Source: Ignavibacteriales bacterium (GTDB lineage: Bacteria; Bacteroidota; Ignavibacteria; Ignavibacteriales; Ignavibacteriaceae). Taken from it: 64,000 nt of DNA. The stretch lies in contig JADJNX010000002.1 in NCBI GenBank assembly GCA_016714125.1, forward strand, positions 372,001 through 436,000, written 5' to 3'. Position numbers and translations under genes: made by a program. Shown here piece by piece: positions 17,057 to 26,189 of the stretch; within the stretch, counting starts at the first letter, position 1; each line of letters opens with the position of its first letter. A model generated the notes under the pieces. It was given only the letters and a program-made list of their open reading frames with translations, made no database searches and was not told where the DNA came from.

Positions 17057-18850
17057 ATGAATCACATCAGAAACTTCTGTATAATTGCACACATTGACCA
17101 TGGCAAAAGCACCATAGCCGACAGACTGCTTGAAACCACCGGCACGGTGAGCGATCGTGAAGCCAAAGCTCAGATCCTCGACAGTATGGACCTGGAAAGG
17201 GAACGCGGCATCACCATTAAATCGCATGCAATACAGATTGAATATAAGGCTGATGACGGTTTTAATTATGTCTTAAATCTGATTGATACTCCGGGGCATG
17301 TCGATTTTACTTATGAAGTTTCCAGATCCCTCGCTGCATGCGAAGGGGCACTCCTGATAGTTGATGCATCACAAGGTGTTGAAGCCCAGACAATTTCCAA
17401 CCTCTATCTTGCAATAGGTGCGGGACTGGAGATTATCCCCGTTTTGAATAAAATTGATCTTCCCGGCGCAGAACCCGAGAGAATCGCCCAGCAGGTGATT
17501 GACCTTCTCGGCTGCAAAAGAGAAGATTTGATCTACGCCAGCGCAAAGGCAAAAATTGGCATCAAAGAAATTCTCGAAGCCGTTGTCGCAAAAATCCCTC
17601 CTCCCAAAGGAGATCCCGACAAACCACTTCAGGCACTGATTTTCGACTCCGTTTTTGATCCCTATCGTGGTGCCATCGCTTACGTAAGAGTGATGAATGG
17701 TGTCATTAAAGAAAAAGAGAAAATGCGCTTTTTCGCTCACGATAAAGAATATATTGCAGAAGAAGTGGGCACATTGCGTCTTGGTAAAATCCGCACCGGC
17801 CAGATAACAGCCGGTAGCGTTGGCTACATTATTGGTGGTATTAAAGATGTAAAAGATACCAAAGTGGGTGACACAATCACACACGCAAGAGGTGGAGCTG
17901 AATTTGGACTTCCCGGTTACCAGGAGATAAAACCGATGGTATATAGCGGTCTTTATCCCACCAACACAGAAGATTTTGAAGACCTGAGAGATGCACTCGA
18001 CAAATATATTTTAAATGATGCATCCCTGATTTATGAACCTGAAACCTCAGTCGCTCTGGGATTTGGATTCAGATGCGGCTTTTTGGGACTTCTCCACATG
18101 GAGATTGTTCAGGAAAGACTTTTCAGAGAGTTTGATCAGGCAATTATCACCACCCTTCCCAACGTGGAATATGTGGTTTATAAACGAACGGGCGAAAAAG
18201 TTGTTGTTGATAACCCCGATCACATGCCACCGGTTGGGGATATAGACCTCATCGAAGAACCGTATGTAAAAGCACAGATTGTAACTCCGAGTGAATATGT
18301 CGGCGGCATCATGAAACTTGCCATGGATAAACGGGGAATTTATAAGAACACAACCTACATCGATCCAACAAGAGCCGACTTAAGTTTCGAATTTCCACTT
18401 GCTGAAATAATTTTTGATTTCTACGACAAATTGAAGTCAATTTCCAGAGGTTATGCCTCCTTCGATTATGAATTAATCGGCTATCAGGAATCAGATCTTA
18501 TAAAACTTGACATTCTCCTAAATGCAGAACCTGTTGATGCTTTATCGATGATTGTCCACCGTTCAAAATCTTACGACTGGGGCAGAAAAGTCTGTGACAA
18601 ATTAAAAGACCTGATCCCAAGACAGTTATTTGAGATTTCAATTCAAGCTGCCATAGGAAGCAAAGTGATCTCCCGTTCCACAGTGAAAGCGATGCGTAAA
18701 AATGTTATCGCCAAATGTTACGGCGGCGACATTTCCCGTAAGAGAAAACTGCTGGAGAAACAAAAAGAAGGCAAAAAGCGGATGAAACAGGTAGGAAATG
18801 TTGAAATACCACAGGAAGCTTTCCTCGCCGTTTTACAGATTGAAGATTGA
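17057..18850 (+). CDS. lepA: Elongation factor 4 (LepA), ribosome back-translocase GTPase
   Basis: 597 residues, the usual LepA length. G1 AHIDHGKST, the RGITIKSHA effector loop, G3 DTPGHVDF and G4 NKIDLPGA are all present, and the C-terminal LepA domain ends with the basic motif KCYGGDISRKRKLLEKQKEG. A GGAGATAA ribosome site precedes the ATG. The stop overlaps the lepB start, so the two are translationally coupled, the common lepA-lepB pairing. Confidence 0.98.
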   Translation: MNHIRNFCIIAHIDHGKSTIADRLLETTGTVSDREAKAQILDSMDLERERGITIKSHAIQIEYKADDGFNYVLNLIDTPGHVDFTYEVSRSLAACEGALLIVDASQGVEAQTISNLYLAIGAGLEIIPVLNKIDLPGAEPERIAQQVIDLLGCKREDLIYASAKAKIGIKEILEAVVAKIPPPKGDPDKPLQALIFDSVFDPYRGAIAYVRVMNGVIKEKEKMRFFAHDKEYIAEEVGTLRLGKIRTGQITAGSVGYIIGGIKDVKDTKVGDTITHARGGAEFGLPGYQEIKPMVYSGLYPTNTEDFEDLRDALDKYILNDASLIYEPETSVALGFGFRCGFLGLLHMEIVQERLFREFDQAIITTLPNVEYVVYKRTGEKVVVDNPDHMPPVGDIDLIEEPYVKAQIVTPSEYVGGIMKLAMDKRGIYKNTTYIDPTRADLSFEFPLAEIIFDFYDKLKSISRGYASFDYELIGYQESDLIKLDILLNAEPVDALSMIVHRSKSYDWGRKVCDKLKDLIPRQLFEISIQAAIGSKVISRSTVKAMRKNVIAKCYGGDISRKRKLLEKQKEGKKRMKQVGNVEIPQEAFLAVLQIED

Positions 18851-19695
18851 AAATATCAGATAGAATATTTTACGGAAGGCTGTTTTTTGTAATAGCAGTT
18901 GTTTTTCTTCTGATAATATCAGTACGCCTTTTTATCATCTCAACCTACAAAATTACCACCAATTCAATGGAAGCCACCCTTGAACCGGGTGATTTTATTG
19001 TTGTGCATAAGTTTGGATATACACGACAGGAACCTGTTTATATCCCCCTTACCAACATCTCTCTCCCCTTCACGACCTGGGATGGCTCAGCAAAACCGGA
19101 AAAAAATTCGGTTATCGTCTTCAAATTTCCCGAAGGAAAAAAGGATGACCGATCAAATCCAGTTTATGTTAAAAGACTCATAGCACTTCCGGGTGATACA
19201 ATCAAAATTGTTTCAGGTGAAGTTTTTGTTAATGGAGTGAAACAACCCCGCCCCCCCTTGATGAAACAGGCAAAAATAAAATCGAAAGATGACGGCAGTT
19301 CACAGATGTTTCCCGGTGATGACGACTGGAATGAAGACAACTATGGACCACTCTACATCCCCCCCAAAAAAGGTGATACGATCGAGGTTAATCTGTCGAA
19401 CTATTCACAGTGGGAAGATATTATTAAAAAGGAGCATGGAGACACCTCATTAACGGTTTCGGGGCATAAATTCCTCTTAAACGGGAAAGAAATAAATAGT
19501 TATATTGTACAAACTGATTATTATTTTGTAATGGGCGACAACCGTGACAACAGCCTCGACAGCCGGTTTTGGGGATATGTCCCCTATGATTATATCATCG
19601 GTGAAGTATCTTTCATTTACTGGTCAGTTGATCCTTTCTCAACCGGTTCGTTCCCACAAATCAAATTCAACAGGTTCTTTAAAACGATAAACTAA
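18847..19695 (+). CDS. lepB: Signal peptidase I
   Basis: Removes signal peptides from exported proteins at the inner membrane. 282 residues with one N-terminal anchor (about 10-31). The catalytic serine is in TNSMEATLEPGD (Ser 40) and the catalytic lysine in VKRLIALPGD (Lys 109). The family's box E reads GDNRDNSLDSRFWGYV. It starts with TTG inside the lepA stop (TTGA), so expression depends on lepA translation. It is the only signal peptidase in the window and would serve the many exported proteins here. Confidence 0.97.
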   Translation: MKISDRIFYGRLFFVIAVVFLLIISVRLFIISTYKITTNSMEATLEPGDFIVVHKFGYTRQEPVYIPLTNISLPFTTWDGSAKPEKNSVIVFKFPEGKKDDRSNPVYVKRLIALPGDTIKIVSGEVFVNGVKQPRPPLMKQAKIKSKDDGSSQMFPGDDDWNEDNYGPLYIPPKKGDTIEVNLSNYSQWEDIIKKEHGDTSLTVSGHKFLLNGKEINSYIVQTDYYFVMGDNRDNSLDSRFWGYVPYDYIIGEVSFIYWSVDPFSTGSFPQIKFNRFFKTIN

Positions 19696-19704
19696 GGTTT
19701 TATC

Positions 19705-21255
19705 ATGAAAAATCTCCTCCTGCTCATCGCTCTTGCAGTTATTTTACCATCCACCCTCTCAGCTCAGGACAATTATATGGTTTTCCTCAAAAACAAGGGT
19801 TTCACAGGTGAATTCTCACACGGAAGTTTCCTTTGGTCTCTGGCAGGTTCAACTCTCTCGAGCGAAAGCATCAACAGAAGAATTAAACACCAAGGTGAAA
19901 AAAACTACCTGTCTGAGCAGGATATCCCTGTCTCCGCAGAATATATCGCAAAACTTGAATTGACGGGAGCCAAAATTCGTTGGAATTTAAAATGGTTCGA
20001 CTGCATTTCTGTTACCGCCGATGCCAAAACACTTGATAAAATTAAAAACCTTGATTTTGTGAGTTATGTCCGCCCCGTTATCAAAATTAAAGTCCCGCTT
20101 GAATTTAGAAATCCTTTAAATCCAATCGAAGATGATGCCCTCGCTTCACTCTCCGGTTATGGTAGTGCAATCACCAACATAATACCTAATACCTTATACC
20201 TAATACCTAATAATTATTCCGAGTCCGACCTTAAACTTTACGGTGGTTCATACACACAATATAAGATATCGGATGTCCCCGAAGTTAACAGAATGGGAGC
20301 TACTGGTAAGGGGGTCAGGATTGGTGTTATGGATTCAGGATTTGATTGGGAGAGACACGAAGCACTCAATACGAGAAAAGTTATAGCTGAATACGATTTT
20401 GTTAAAAAAGATAAAGTAACAGCCAATCAGGAGGGTGATCCTGCCGGTCAACATGGTCACGGCACTTTTTGCTTTTCTGTTTGTGGTGGATTCTTCGAAG
20501 GAAAACTTGTTGGACCGTCCCACGATGCAACTTTTGTTCTCGCAAAAACTGAAACCACTGAATTTGAAAGAATGGTTGAAGAGGATAATTACGCTGCTGC
20601 AATTCAATGGATGGACAGCATTGGCGTGGATATAACCACCAGTTCACTTGGTTACACCGTTTTTGATGATGCCACCTACAGGTATGAAGACCTGACAGGA
20701 AACACTGCAATCTGCACAAAAGCGATCAATTATGCATTTTCAAAAGGAATTTTAACCTTCACTGCTTCAGGAAATTCGGCAAATGACCCATGGTATTATG
20801 TTTCCACTCCCGGCGACGGATATGAGGCTTTGGCAATTGGCGCAGTTACAAAAAATCGTGATATTGCGGATTTTTCCTCGGGTGGTCCCACCGCAGATGG
20901 AAGAATTAAACCTGATTTTTCTGCTGCAGGAGTTTATGTTTCAGGCGCCCTCGCTTCTTCAAAAAACAAGTTTGAGAGATCAAACGGCACATCCGCTGCA
21001 ACTCCAATCGCTGCCGGAATTGGTGGACAACTTCTCTCTCTTTTCCCCCACTTAAAAAACACTCAGGCAAGGTTTATCCTGCGTTACACTTCCGACCAAA
21101 AGATGATGCCCGATAATTTGTTTGGATATGGACTCGTCTCAGCTCTCGAAGCTGTCACTCATCCAAATCTGGAAGTGGGAAAAGACAAATCATGGTCGTT
21201 ACACAAACGGTTTAGAGATAAAGTTAAAGCAAAAAGTGTTTATCTGGTTTTATAA
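19705..21255 (+). CDS. Secreted subtilisin-like serine protease (S8), main part
   Basis: Signal peptide (to LSAQ), a pro-region (about 25-190) and the S8 triad: Asp 210 in GVMDSGFD, His 252 in GHGTFC, Ser 430 in NGTSAATP. A stretch of residues 156-170 (TNIIPNTLYLIP) is encoded by a tandem ATACCTA repeat that also occurs between genes. At the A5 run 21231-21235 one extra base shifts the frame, and the true C terminus continues in the next entry. It follows lepB by nine bases, so it may share its transcript. Confidence 0.92.
   Translation: MKNLLLLIALAVILPSTLSAQDNYMVFLKNKGFTGEFSHGSFLWSLAGSTLSSESINRRIKHQGEKNYLSEQDIPVSAEYIAKLELTGAKIRWNLKWFDCISVTADAKTLDKIKNLDFVSYVRPVIKIKVPLEFRNPLNPIEDDALASLSGYGSAITNIIPNTLYLIPNNYSESDLKLYGGSYTQYKISDVPEVNRMGATGKGVRIGVMDSGFDWERHEALNTRKVIAEYDFVKKDKVTANQEGDPAGQHGHGTFCFSVCGGFFEGKLVGPSHDATFVLAKTETTEFERMVEEDNYAAAIQWMDSIGVDITTSSLGYTVFDDATYRYEDLTGNTAICTKAINYAFSKGILTFTASGNSANDPWYYVSTPGDGYEALAIGAVTKNRDIADFSSGGPTADGRIKPDFSAAGVYVSGALASSKNKFERSNGTSAATPIAAGIGGQLLSLFPHLKNTQARFILRYTSDQKMMPDNLFGYGLVSALEAVTHPNLEVGKDKSWSLHKRFRDKVKAKSVYLVL
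20179..20213 (+). repeat. ATACCTA tandem repeat inside the subtilase coding region
   Basis: About four copies of a 7-9 base unit (ATACCTA / ATACCTTA) in frame. Near-identical arrays lie at 22399-22430 and 47380-47416. It encodes the join between the pro-region and the catalytic domain. Confidence 0.75.
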
Positions 21256-21766
21256 AACAGGATATGGCAAAACTGATCGTATCAAGATGGAACAGATCGA
21301 AGATCAACACTATAAAGTGAATCTCCCTGCTAAAGTAAAAAAAGAGGCATTTGAGTTCTGGTTTGATGCCGGTGAATCTTCAAACGGAGTGAATTTCCCT
21401 TCAACAGGAAGAAAATATTACACACTCCCGGGTAACGAAAATGTATATTCATCAGTCCCTGCAAAAATTGACCTGAATAAATTTGCGAACGAAAAAGTCG
21501 CAAAATTTACAGGCGTCAATCCAAGAATTTATGTCAAATTTAAACCAGGTGGCAAATCAACCGTTGTGGTAATTAAAGATATTGCAGGAAATATTGTAAC
21601 TTCGATCCCAGTTAAAGATCTCCAGTACGACAACAGAATCATTTGGGATGGTATAAACGCTTCCGGCAAACGGGCACCCGTTGGAATTTATACCTCAACA
21701 GTAATGATTGATGGAAGACCGGGCGGAAAGCAGATATTTTTAGGAAGTAATTCAGGCAGGAAATAG
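21122..21766 (+). CDS. Subtilisin-like protease, C-terminal part with FlgD-type domain
   Basis: Only the part after about 21236 is real; the residues before it are a shadow frame of the catalytic domain. Joined to the previous entry it reads ...VKAKVFIWFYKTGYGKTDRI, then beta-rich sequence. It ends in a FlgD Ig-like module (VVVIKDIAGNIVTSIPV, RIIWDGINASGKRAPVGIYT), a form common in C-terminal domains of exported proteins in this group. No NPFNPST-type sorting motif is seen, so export by T9SS is possible but unproven. Full protein about 687 residues. Confidence 0.75.
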   Translation: MDMDSSQLSKLSLIQIWKWEKTNHGRYTNGLEIKLKQKVFIWFYKTGYGKTDRIKMEQIEDQHYKVNLPAKVKKEAFEFWFDAGESSNGVNFPSTGRKYYTLPGNENVYSSVPAKIDLNKFANEKVAKFTGVNPRIYVKFKPGGKSTVVVIKDIAGNIVTSIPVKDLQYDNRIIWDGINASGKRAPVGIYTSTVMIDGRPGGKQIFLGSNSGRK

Positions 21767-21767
21767 A

Positions 21768-21859
21768 CCTGAAAGCGCAGTCAATACTTTATCTCAAAGT
21801 TGTGGAAGTTTAGAAGATTAAAACACTTCATCATTCCCAAATAAGGCAGCGCTTTCAGG
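21768..21859. repeat. Perfect 11-bp inverted repeat enclosing 70 bases
   Basis: CCTGAAAGCGC (21768-21778) and GCGCTTTCAGG (21849-21859) begin right after the subtilase stop. It could be a large-loop terminator or a structured RNA. There is no T run after the right arm. Confidence 0.5.
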
Positions 21860-21872
21860 AAATTATTGGATC

Positions 21873-22028
21873 AAAGGGACTACTGATAAAGATTGCCTCC
21901 TCTGTTTGTTTATAAATAATCTATATAAAAGGGACTACTAATAAAATTCGCCTCCTCTGTTTGTTTCAAAAAGAATCTACACAAAAGGGAATACTAATAA
22001 AGCTTGCCTCCTCTGTTTATATATTTAA
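21873..22028. repeat. Three-copy ~55-base tandem repeat
   Basis: The units start with AAAGGGACTACT (GGG at 21876, 21931 and 21987; period 55-56) and each contains GCCTCCTCTGTTT. The first ~35 bases of each unit are well conserved and the rest is AT-rich and variable. Confidence 0.8.
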
Positions 22029-22128
22029 AAAATCGATACAAACTCACAAACCTGAATTCAACTTACAAAAATATTCTTTTAAAGTCAAGTACATTAAAAT
22101 TATATTTTTAAGGTAAATTTTCTACCTG

Positions 22129-22209
22129 TTTAACCCCGACCCGGGGTAAGGAGAATTAGGGTAGACGGCATTGGCTACGAATATTTAACCCCTCAGGGGT
22201 ATTTATAGA
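22129..22209. repeat. CCCC/GGGG palindromic repeat pair
   Basis: Two short GC palindromes set in AT-rich sequence, TTAACCCCGACCCGGGGTAA (22130-22149) and AACCCCTCAGGGGT, lie about 50 bases apart. They resemble the CCCCTGACGGGG elements at 30603-30706. Confidence 0.55.
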
Positions 22210-22230
22210 TGTACTTAAACATTCATCGAA

Positions 22231-22326
22231 AAAAATCCGTGGCATCCGCGATAATCTGCTTAATCCGAGTTCCATAATAAAATCCCTCTCTGCGAAACTC
22301 TGTATAATCTGCGTGTATCTGCGTCC
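22231..22326. repeat. Degenerate ATCCGCG/ATCTGCG dispersed repeat
   Basis: Nine or so ATCCGNG / ATCTGCG units in two blocks, 22231-22271 and 22288-22326. This is the reverse-orientation form of the element at 13831-13870. Confidence 0.6.
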
Positions 22327-22398
22327 CCCTCCCTTACGGTATTTCGTGTTGCAGAAGACAATCGGGGACGATTGTCGCTCCTGTCTCTAACGCCCAAA

Positions 22399-22430
22399 AT
22401 AATACCTTATACCTAATACCTTATACCTAA
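22399..22430 (+). repeat. ATACCTA tandem repeat
   Basis: Intergenic copy of the array found inside the subtilase gene. The bases before it (CCAAAATAATACCT) are shared with the copy at 47380. Confidence 0.75.
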
Positions 22431-22536
22431 AAATGACTGTTTCATCACAAGTTATTGAAATATAAGGTTGAATATTGTTTCTGAAATAAATTATTATTAG
22501 ATTCCTTACCCATAAAACTGAAGTTTGGATCTATCC

Positions 22537-24624
22537 ATGAAAAAGTTATTCTTCTTCCTTATTATTACAGTTTATACTGTTTTTCCACAAACCAAACCCG
22601 AACTTATCCTTCCAGTTGGACATAAAAACAAAATTGATGCAGTTAGCTACAGTCCCGATGGTAAATTGATCCTCTCGGCAAGCTGGGACAACACTGCAAA
22701 ACTGTGGGATGCAAAAACAGGGGTGTTGCTTCGCAATATTGAGGCGCACCGGGAGGAAGTTTCGGACGCACAGTTCAGTCAGGATGGGAGTTTGTATTTT
22801 ACTCTATCCTGGGATCAATCAATAAAAATTTGGGAAACCACTTCGGGTAAACTGATCCACAATTTTTACGATGATTCAAGTGCCGTAACAGGAGCATCAT
22901 TTAGTCCCGATGGAAAAAGACTTTTAATTACAGGGTATGAAGGCAGGGTGGAAGTCAGGGATTTGGCATCGGGAAAGGTTGTATTACCACTTATTGGACA
23001 TTCGGGATCGATTGAAGCAGGCAGATACAGCAGTGATGGCAAACTGATTGTAACCATCGCATGGGATGGAACAGTGAAAGTGTGGGACAGTCAAACAGGA
23101 GGTCTTAAACACTCACTCCCTACCGGAAATATTTGGCCCGTTATAGCCGATTTTAGTTCCGATTCAAAGTATTTCTACAGTGCAGCCTATAATGGAATAG
23201 TGAGACTTTGGGAAACCTCCACAGGAAAAATGGTCTCTGAATACAGAGGTATCCCTTCGGAACAAAATCTTCCCGTATTCAGTCCTGACAGCAAAAATTT
23301 TGCTGTCCCAAATGCCGGTGATTCGGTGAATGTATTCGAAATTGAAACGAAAACGAATATTGCCACTCTTTTCCTCTTTTCGGAAGAACCGTGTAATATT
23401 TCGGGGGTTCACTATTCCGACGATGGTTCAAAACTGATGGTCACTTTTTTCCAATCAAACCCGACTATTTGGCGCACTGCTGACCATGAACTTCTCCAGG
23501 TAATTTTTAGCATCGAAGCGCTCGTCGGAGCAGCCAACTTCAGTCCTGATGGAAATTCTGCTGTTTTTGGTGATTATCACGGAAAGATTATTACCGTGGA
23601 TGTTGAAAGAGGAAAACAGTTAACCGATCTTACAGGTAAAACTGTTTCGATAAATTCAGCGAATTTTAACCCTGAAGGTGATAAAATTGTTGCCACCTAC
23701 GATAACGACAGCCTTAAGATTCTTGATGTTTTAACGGGAAAAGCTCGGAGTCTCAATCCCGGGGAGAGTATTGTGTCGTGGTTTTCAGGATTCAGCCCCG
23801 ATGGGAAAAAGATTTTGGTGCCCGGTCTGGATTATTCACTCCTTGTTATGGATGTAAATTCAGGTGAAGTAAAAAATCGAATTATTGGGCATGAAGATTT
23901 CCTTATCGCTGCTGAATTTAATCCTGAATCTGATAAAATTGTTACGGTCACTATGGACTCCTCTGCTTCCCTCTGGAATTTAAAGACCAATAAAGAAGAA
24001 AAAAATCTAAGTGGTGTAAGCGGTAATCCCTCATCCGTGGCATTCAGTCCTGATGGGAAAAAAATTGCGGTTGCAAGAAGAGACAGCACAACTTCAATAA
24101 TCGATCTCAAATCGGGAAAAGTGGTACTCACACTCTTTGGACATACCTCATTTGTAAACTCGGCACGATTTAATAAAGCAGGAAACAAAATTGTAACAGC
24201 TTCTCTCGACCAAAGTGTTAAGGTGTGGGATGCAATCACGGGCAACGAACTTCTGACACTTTATGGACATACCTACAGTGTAACTTCCGCTTATTTTAGT
24301 GATGACGGCAACAAGATTTTATCATTTGGCGAAGATAAATTAGCCATCATTTGGGATGTTATCACCTGTGAAATATTGAGTAAAATCAACCTCAAAGGGC
24401 TTGCCAAGGATGTGAATTTTAAACGCGACATGGTGGTTTCTCATAAAAACAGTCTTCTTACTTTTTATGATTTAACAGATGGTTTCGAACTTCTTTCTTT
24501 CGCCACATTTGGAACTGAAGACTGGTTTGTGACTCACCATCGGGACTTTTTGATGCTTCCCCCGGTGCTATGGATCAGATGTATTATGTTCAAGGACTCG
24601 ACATTATCGAATTTAACCAGTTGA
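22537..24624 (+). CDS. Exported WD40-repeat caspase-type protein, WD40 part
   Basis: Signal peptide MKKLFFFLIITVYTVFPQ, then about 14 WD40 blades (pattern FSPDGKKI..S.D.TAKLWD..TG) to residue ~650. ATG 22537 is preferred over TTG 22525. The frame breaks at 24540-24544. One missing T restores HHSGLFDASPGAMDQMYYVQ, the well-known linker between WD40 and caspase domains in Bacteroidota proteins, and so joins the next entry. Full protein about 1,210 residues. WD40 propellers normally hold partners or sense a trigger for the attached protease. The signal peptide places this one outside the cytoplasm. Confidence 0.92.
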   Translation: MKKLFFFLIITVYTVFPQTKPELILPVGHKNKIDAVSYSPDGKLILSASWDNTAKLWDAKTGVLLRNIEAHREEVSDAQFSQDGSLYFTLSWDQSIKIWETTSGKLIHNFYDDSSAVTGASFSPDGKRLLITGYEGRVEVRDLASGKVVLPLIGHSGSIEAGRYSSDGKLIVTIAWDGTVKVWDSQTGGLKHSLPTGNIWPVIADFSSDSKYFYSAAYNGIVRLWETSTGKMVSEYRGIPSEQNLPVFSPDSKNFAVPNAGDSVNVFEIETKTNIATLFLFSEEPCNISGVHYSDDGSKLMVTFFQSNPTIWRTADHELLQVIFSIEALVGAANFSPDGNSAVFGDYHGKIITVDVERGKQLTDLTGKTVSINSANFNPEGDKIVATYDNDSLKILDVLTGKARSLNPGESIVSWFSGFSPDGKKILVPGLDYSLLVMDVNSGEVKNRIIGHEDFLIAAEFNPESDKIVTVTMDSSASLWNLKTNKEEKNLSGVSGNPSSVAFSPDGKKIAVARRDSTTSIIDLKSGKVVLTLFGHTSFVNSARFNKAGNKIVTASLDQSVKVWDAITGNELLTLYGHTYSVTSAYFSDDGNKILSFGEDKLAIIWDVITCEILSKINLKGLAKDVNFKRDMVVSHKNSLLTFYDLTDGFELLSFATFGTEDWFVTHHRDFLMLPPVLWIRCIMFKDSTLSNLTS

Positions 24625-26189
24625 AAGATAAATATTGGGAACCTGGTCTTTTCAAAAAAATCATGAATGCAGAGCAACTCAGGTCGGTTGAGGCAATTGA
24701 TAAAGCGATGGAACTTTGGCCCGAAGTGAAGGGATTTGAGTTTAGCGGAAATTATGAAAAAGTGAATGTAACAGTTGAGAACACAGGAGGAGGAATCGGT
24801 AAAATCCAGGTGCTTTTGAATGGAAAGGAAATGATTGCCGATGCCAGAGGTCCCGAACTGGACATTTCACAGAATACTGCACTCTTAAGTATCGACTTAA
24901 AAAACCATCCCTACCTCGTAAATGGGGATAACAAAATTGAAATAATCACCTGGAACAAGGATGGAAATCTTTCGAGTCCGGGGGATGTTGCTGATTTTCT
25001 TTTTGAGAAGGCGAAACTTGAGCCGGCCATTTTTATTGTTTCTGTGGGGGTTGGCGATTATACAGGTGAAAAGCTGGACCTAAAATACGCCGGGAAGGAT
25101 GCCGAGGATATTTTCACAGCTCTAAATGTGGGTGCCCAACATCTTTTTTCAAAGGAGAGAACTTTTTCATATCTGCTTTCAACAGATAACAAGTCGGGCT
25201 TGATGCCAACCAAAGTAAATATCGTAAAAACCTTCAACGAGATAGCAAAAAAAGCCTCCTCCGAGGATGTAATTGTTGTATATCTTGCCGGTCATGGTAT
25301 GAACCCCGGTGGTGAGGAAGGTGATTTGCATTATCTCACGCAGGATGCATTTTCTCCAAATCCTGAAGTTTATAAAGACGAGTCGGTTAGAAAATCCACC
25401 ACCATTTCGGGAGTTGAACTGATTGAACTTCTTAAAAATGTTGCTGCGTTAAAACAGGTTCTGATAATTGATGCATGTGCTTCGGGAAAACTGGTGGATA
25501 ACCTCGCCGACAAAAGAGATATTTCGAGTTCAGTTATCAAAGCCATGGAAAGAATGAAGGACAGGACAGGCTTACATATTATTACCGGAAGTGCTGCTGA
25601 TGCGGTTAGTTATGAAGCAAGCAAGTATGGTCAAGGGTTGCTTACCTACTCCATTCTTTCGGGGATGCGTGGTCTTGCCCTTAAAGACAACAGATCGGTG
25701 GACATCAGCCTGCTTATGCAACATGCCCGGGAGATGGTTCCCAGGCTTGCTGAAGGGATAGGAGGAATTCAGGAGCCGAGAATCTTTTCACCAAAAGGGG
25801 CTGAGAGTTTTGATATTGGAATTCTTGATGACAAAGAAAAATCAATGATTCCCCTCTCCCAAGAGAAAGTTATCTTCGTGAACTCGGTATTTATGGATAT
25901 AACAGAATTGTCGGATCATCTGAATCTCGCAGAACTGATCGATGAAAAACTATCGGGAATTTCTGAAAAAGGTGGTAGTTCTAAATTGATTTTTTGGAAT
26001 GTGAAAGGTTACCCGGGAGCTAACAAACTGTCAGGCACTTATTCACTGTCGGGAGATAATATTGAAATAACTTTTAAAATTTTGCAGGACAAAAACACAA
26101 TAAAATCGTTCACCAAAAAGGGAACAAAAACAAAATTGGATCTGCTCCTTAATGATATTATATCAGCAGTAGTGGAGAGTATTAAGTAA
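24570..26189 (+). CDS. Caspase-like (C14) peptidase domain, C-terminal part of the WD40-caspase protein
   Basis: Starts in the linker (MDQMYYVQGLDIIEFNQLKD). A beta-rich stretch (56-140) precedes a caspase fold (150-390), with catalytic His 242 in VYLAGHGMNPGG and Cys 303 in LIIDACASGKLVD, both intact. The C-terminal ~120 residues are of unknown type. The GTG or ATG codons at its 5' end are not true starts, because the frame enters from the WD40 part. Substrate preference is probably for basic residues, as in metacaspase-like bacterial enzymes (inference). Nothing downstream looks like a partner. Confidence 0.92.
   Translation: MDQMYYVQGLDIIEFNQLKDKYWEPGLFKKIMNAEQLRSVEAIDKAMELWPEVKGFEFSGNYEKVNVTVENTGGGIGKIQVLLNGKEMIADARGPELDISQNTALLSIDLKNHPYLVNGDNKIEIITWNKDGNLSSPGDVADFLFEKAKLEPAIFIVSVGVGDYTGEKLDLKYAGKDAEDIFTALNVGAQHLFSKERTFSYLLSTDNKSGLMPTKVNIVKTFNEIAKKASSEDVIVVYLAGHGMNPGGEEGDLHYLTQDAFSPNPEVYKDESVRKSTTISGVELIELLKNVAALKQVLIIDACASGKLVDNLADKRDISSSVIKAMERMKDRTGLHIITGSAADAVSYEASKYGQGLLTYSILSGMRGLALKDNRSVDISLLMQHAREMVPRLAEGIGGIQEPRIFSPKGAESFDIGILDDKEKSMIPLSQEKVIFVNSVFMDITELSDHLNLAELIDEKLSGISEKGGSSKLIFWNVKGYPGANKLSGTYSLSGDNIEITFKILQDKNTIKSFTKKGTKTKLDLLLNDIISAVVESIK

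Larger units (their letters stand above)
21767..22536. other. Repeat-rich intergenic island
   Basis: 770 bases without a credible gene between the subtilase and the WD40-caspase gene. In order it holds an 11-bp inverted repeat, a three-copy ~55-base tandem repeat, CCCC/GGGG palindromic sequences, degenerate GCGGAT/CTGCG units, a small stem around 22361-22377 (ACAATC..GATTGT) and an ATACCTA array. The individual repeats are listed separately. The promoter of the WD40-caspase gene must lie near the right end. Confidence 0.65.

Noticed and set aside
20335..20719. Minus-strand frames across the subtilase catalytic region
   Set aside because: They lie opposite the Asp/His catalytic region and have low-complexity, implausible sequences.
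21873..22028. Possible CRISPR array
   Set aside because: Only three units, the repeat part (~35 bases) is imperfect, the between-parts are AT-rich and similar rather than unique spacers, and no cas gene is present.
24540..24624. Programmed ribosomal frameshift between the WD40 and caspase parts
   Set aside because: No slippery heptamer or downstream stem was found, the break is of the same kind as many others in the window, and the corrected linker matches the usual uninterrupted family sequence.
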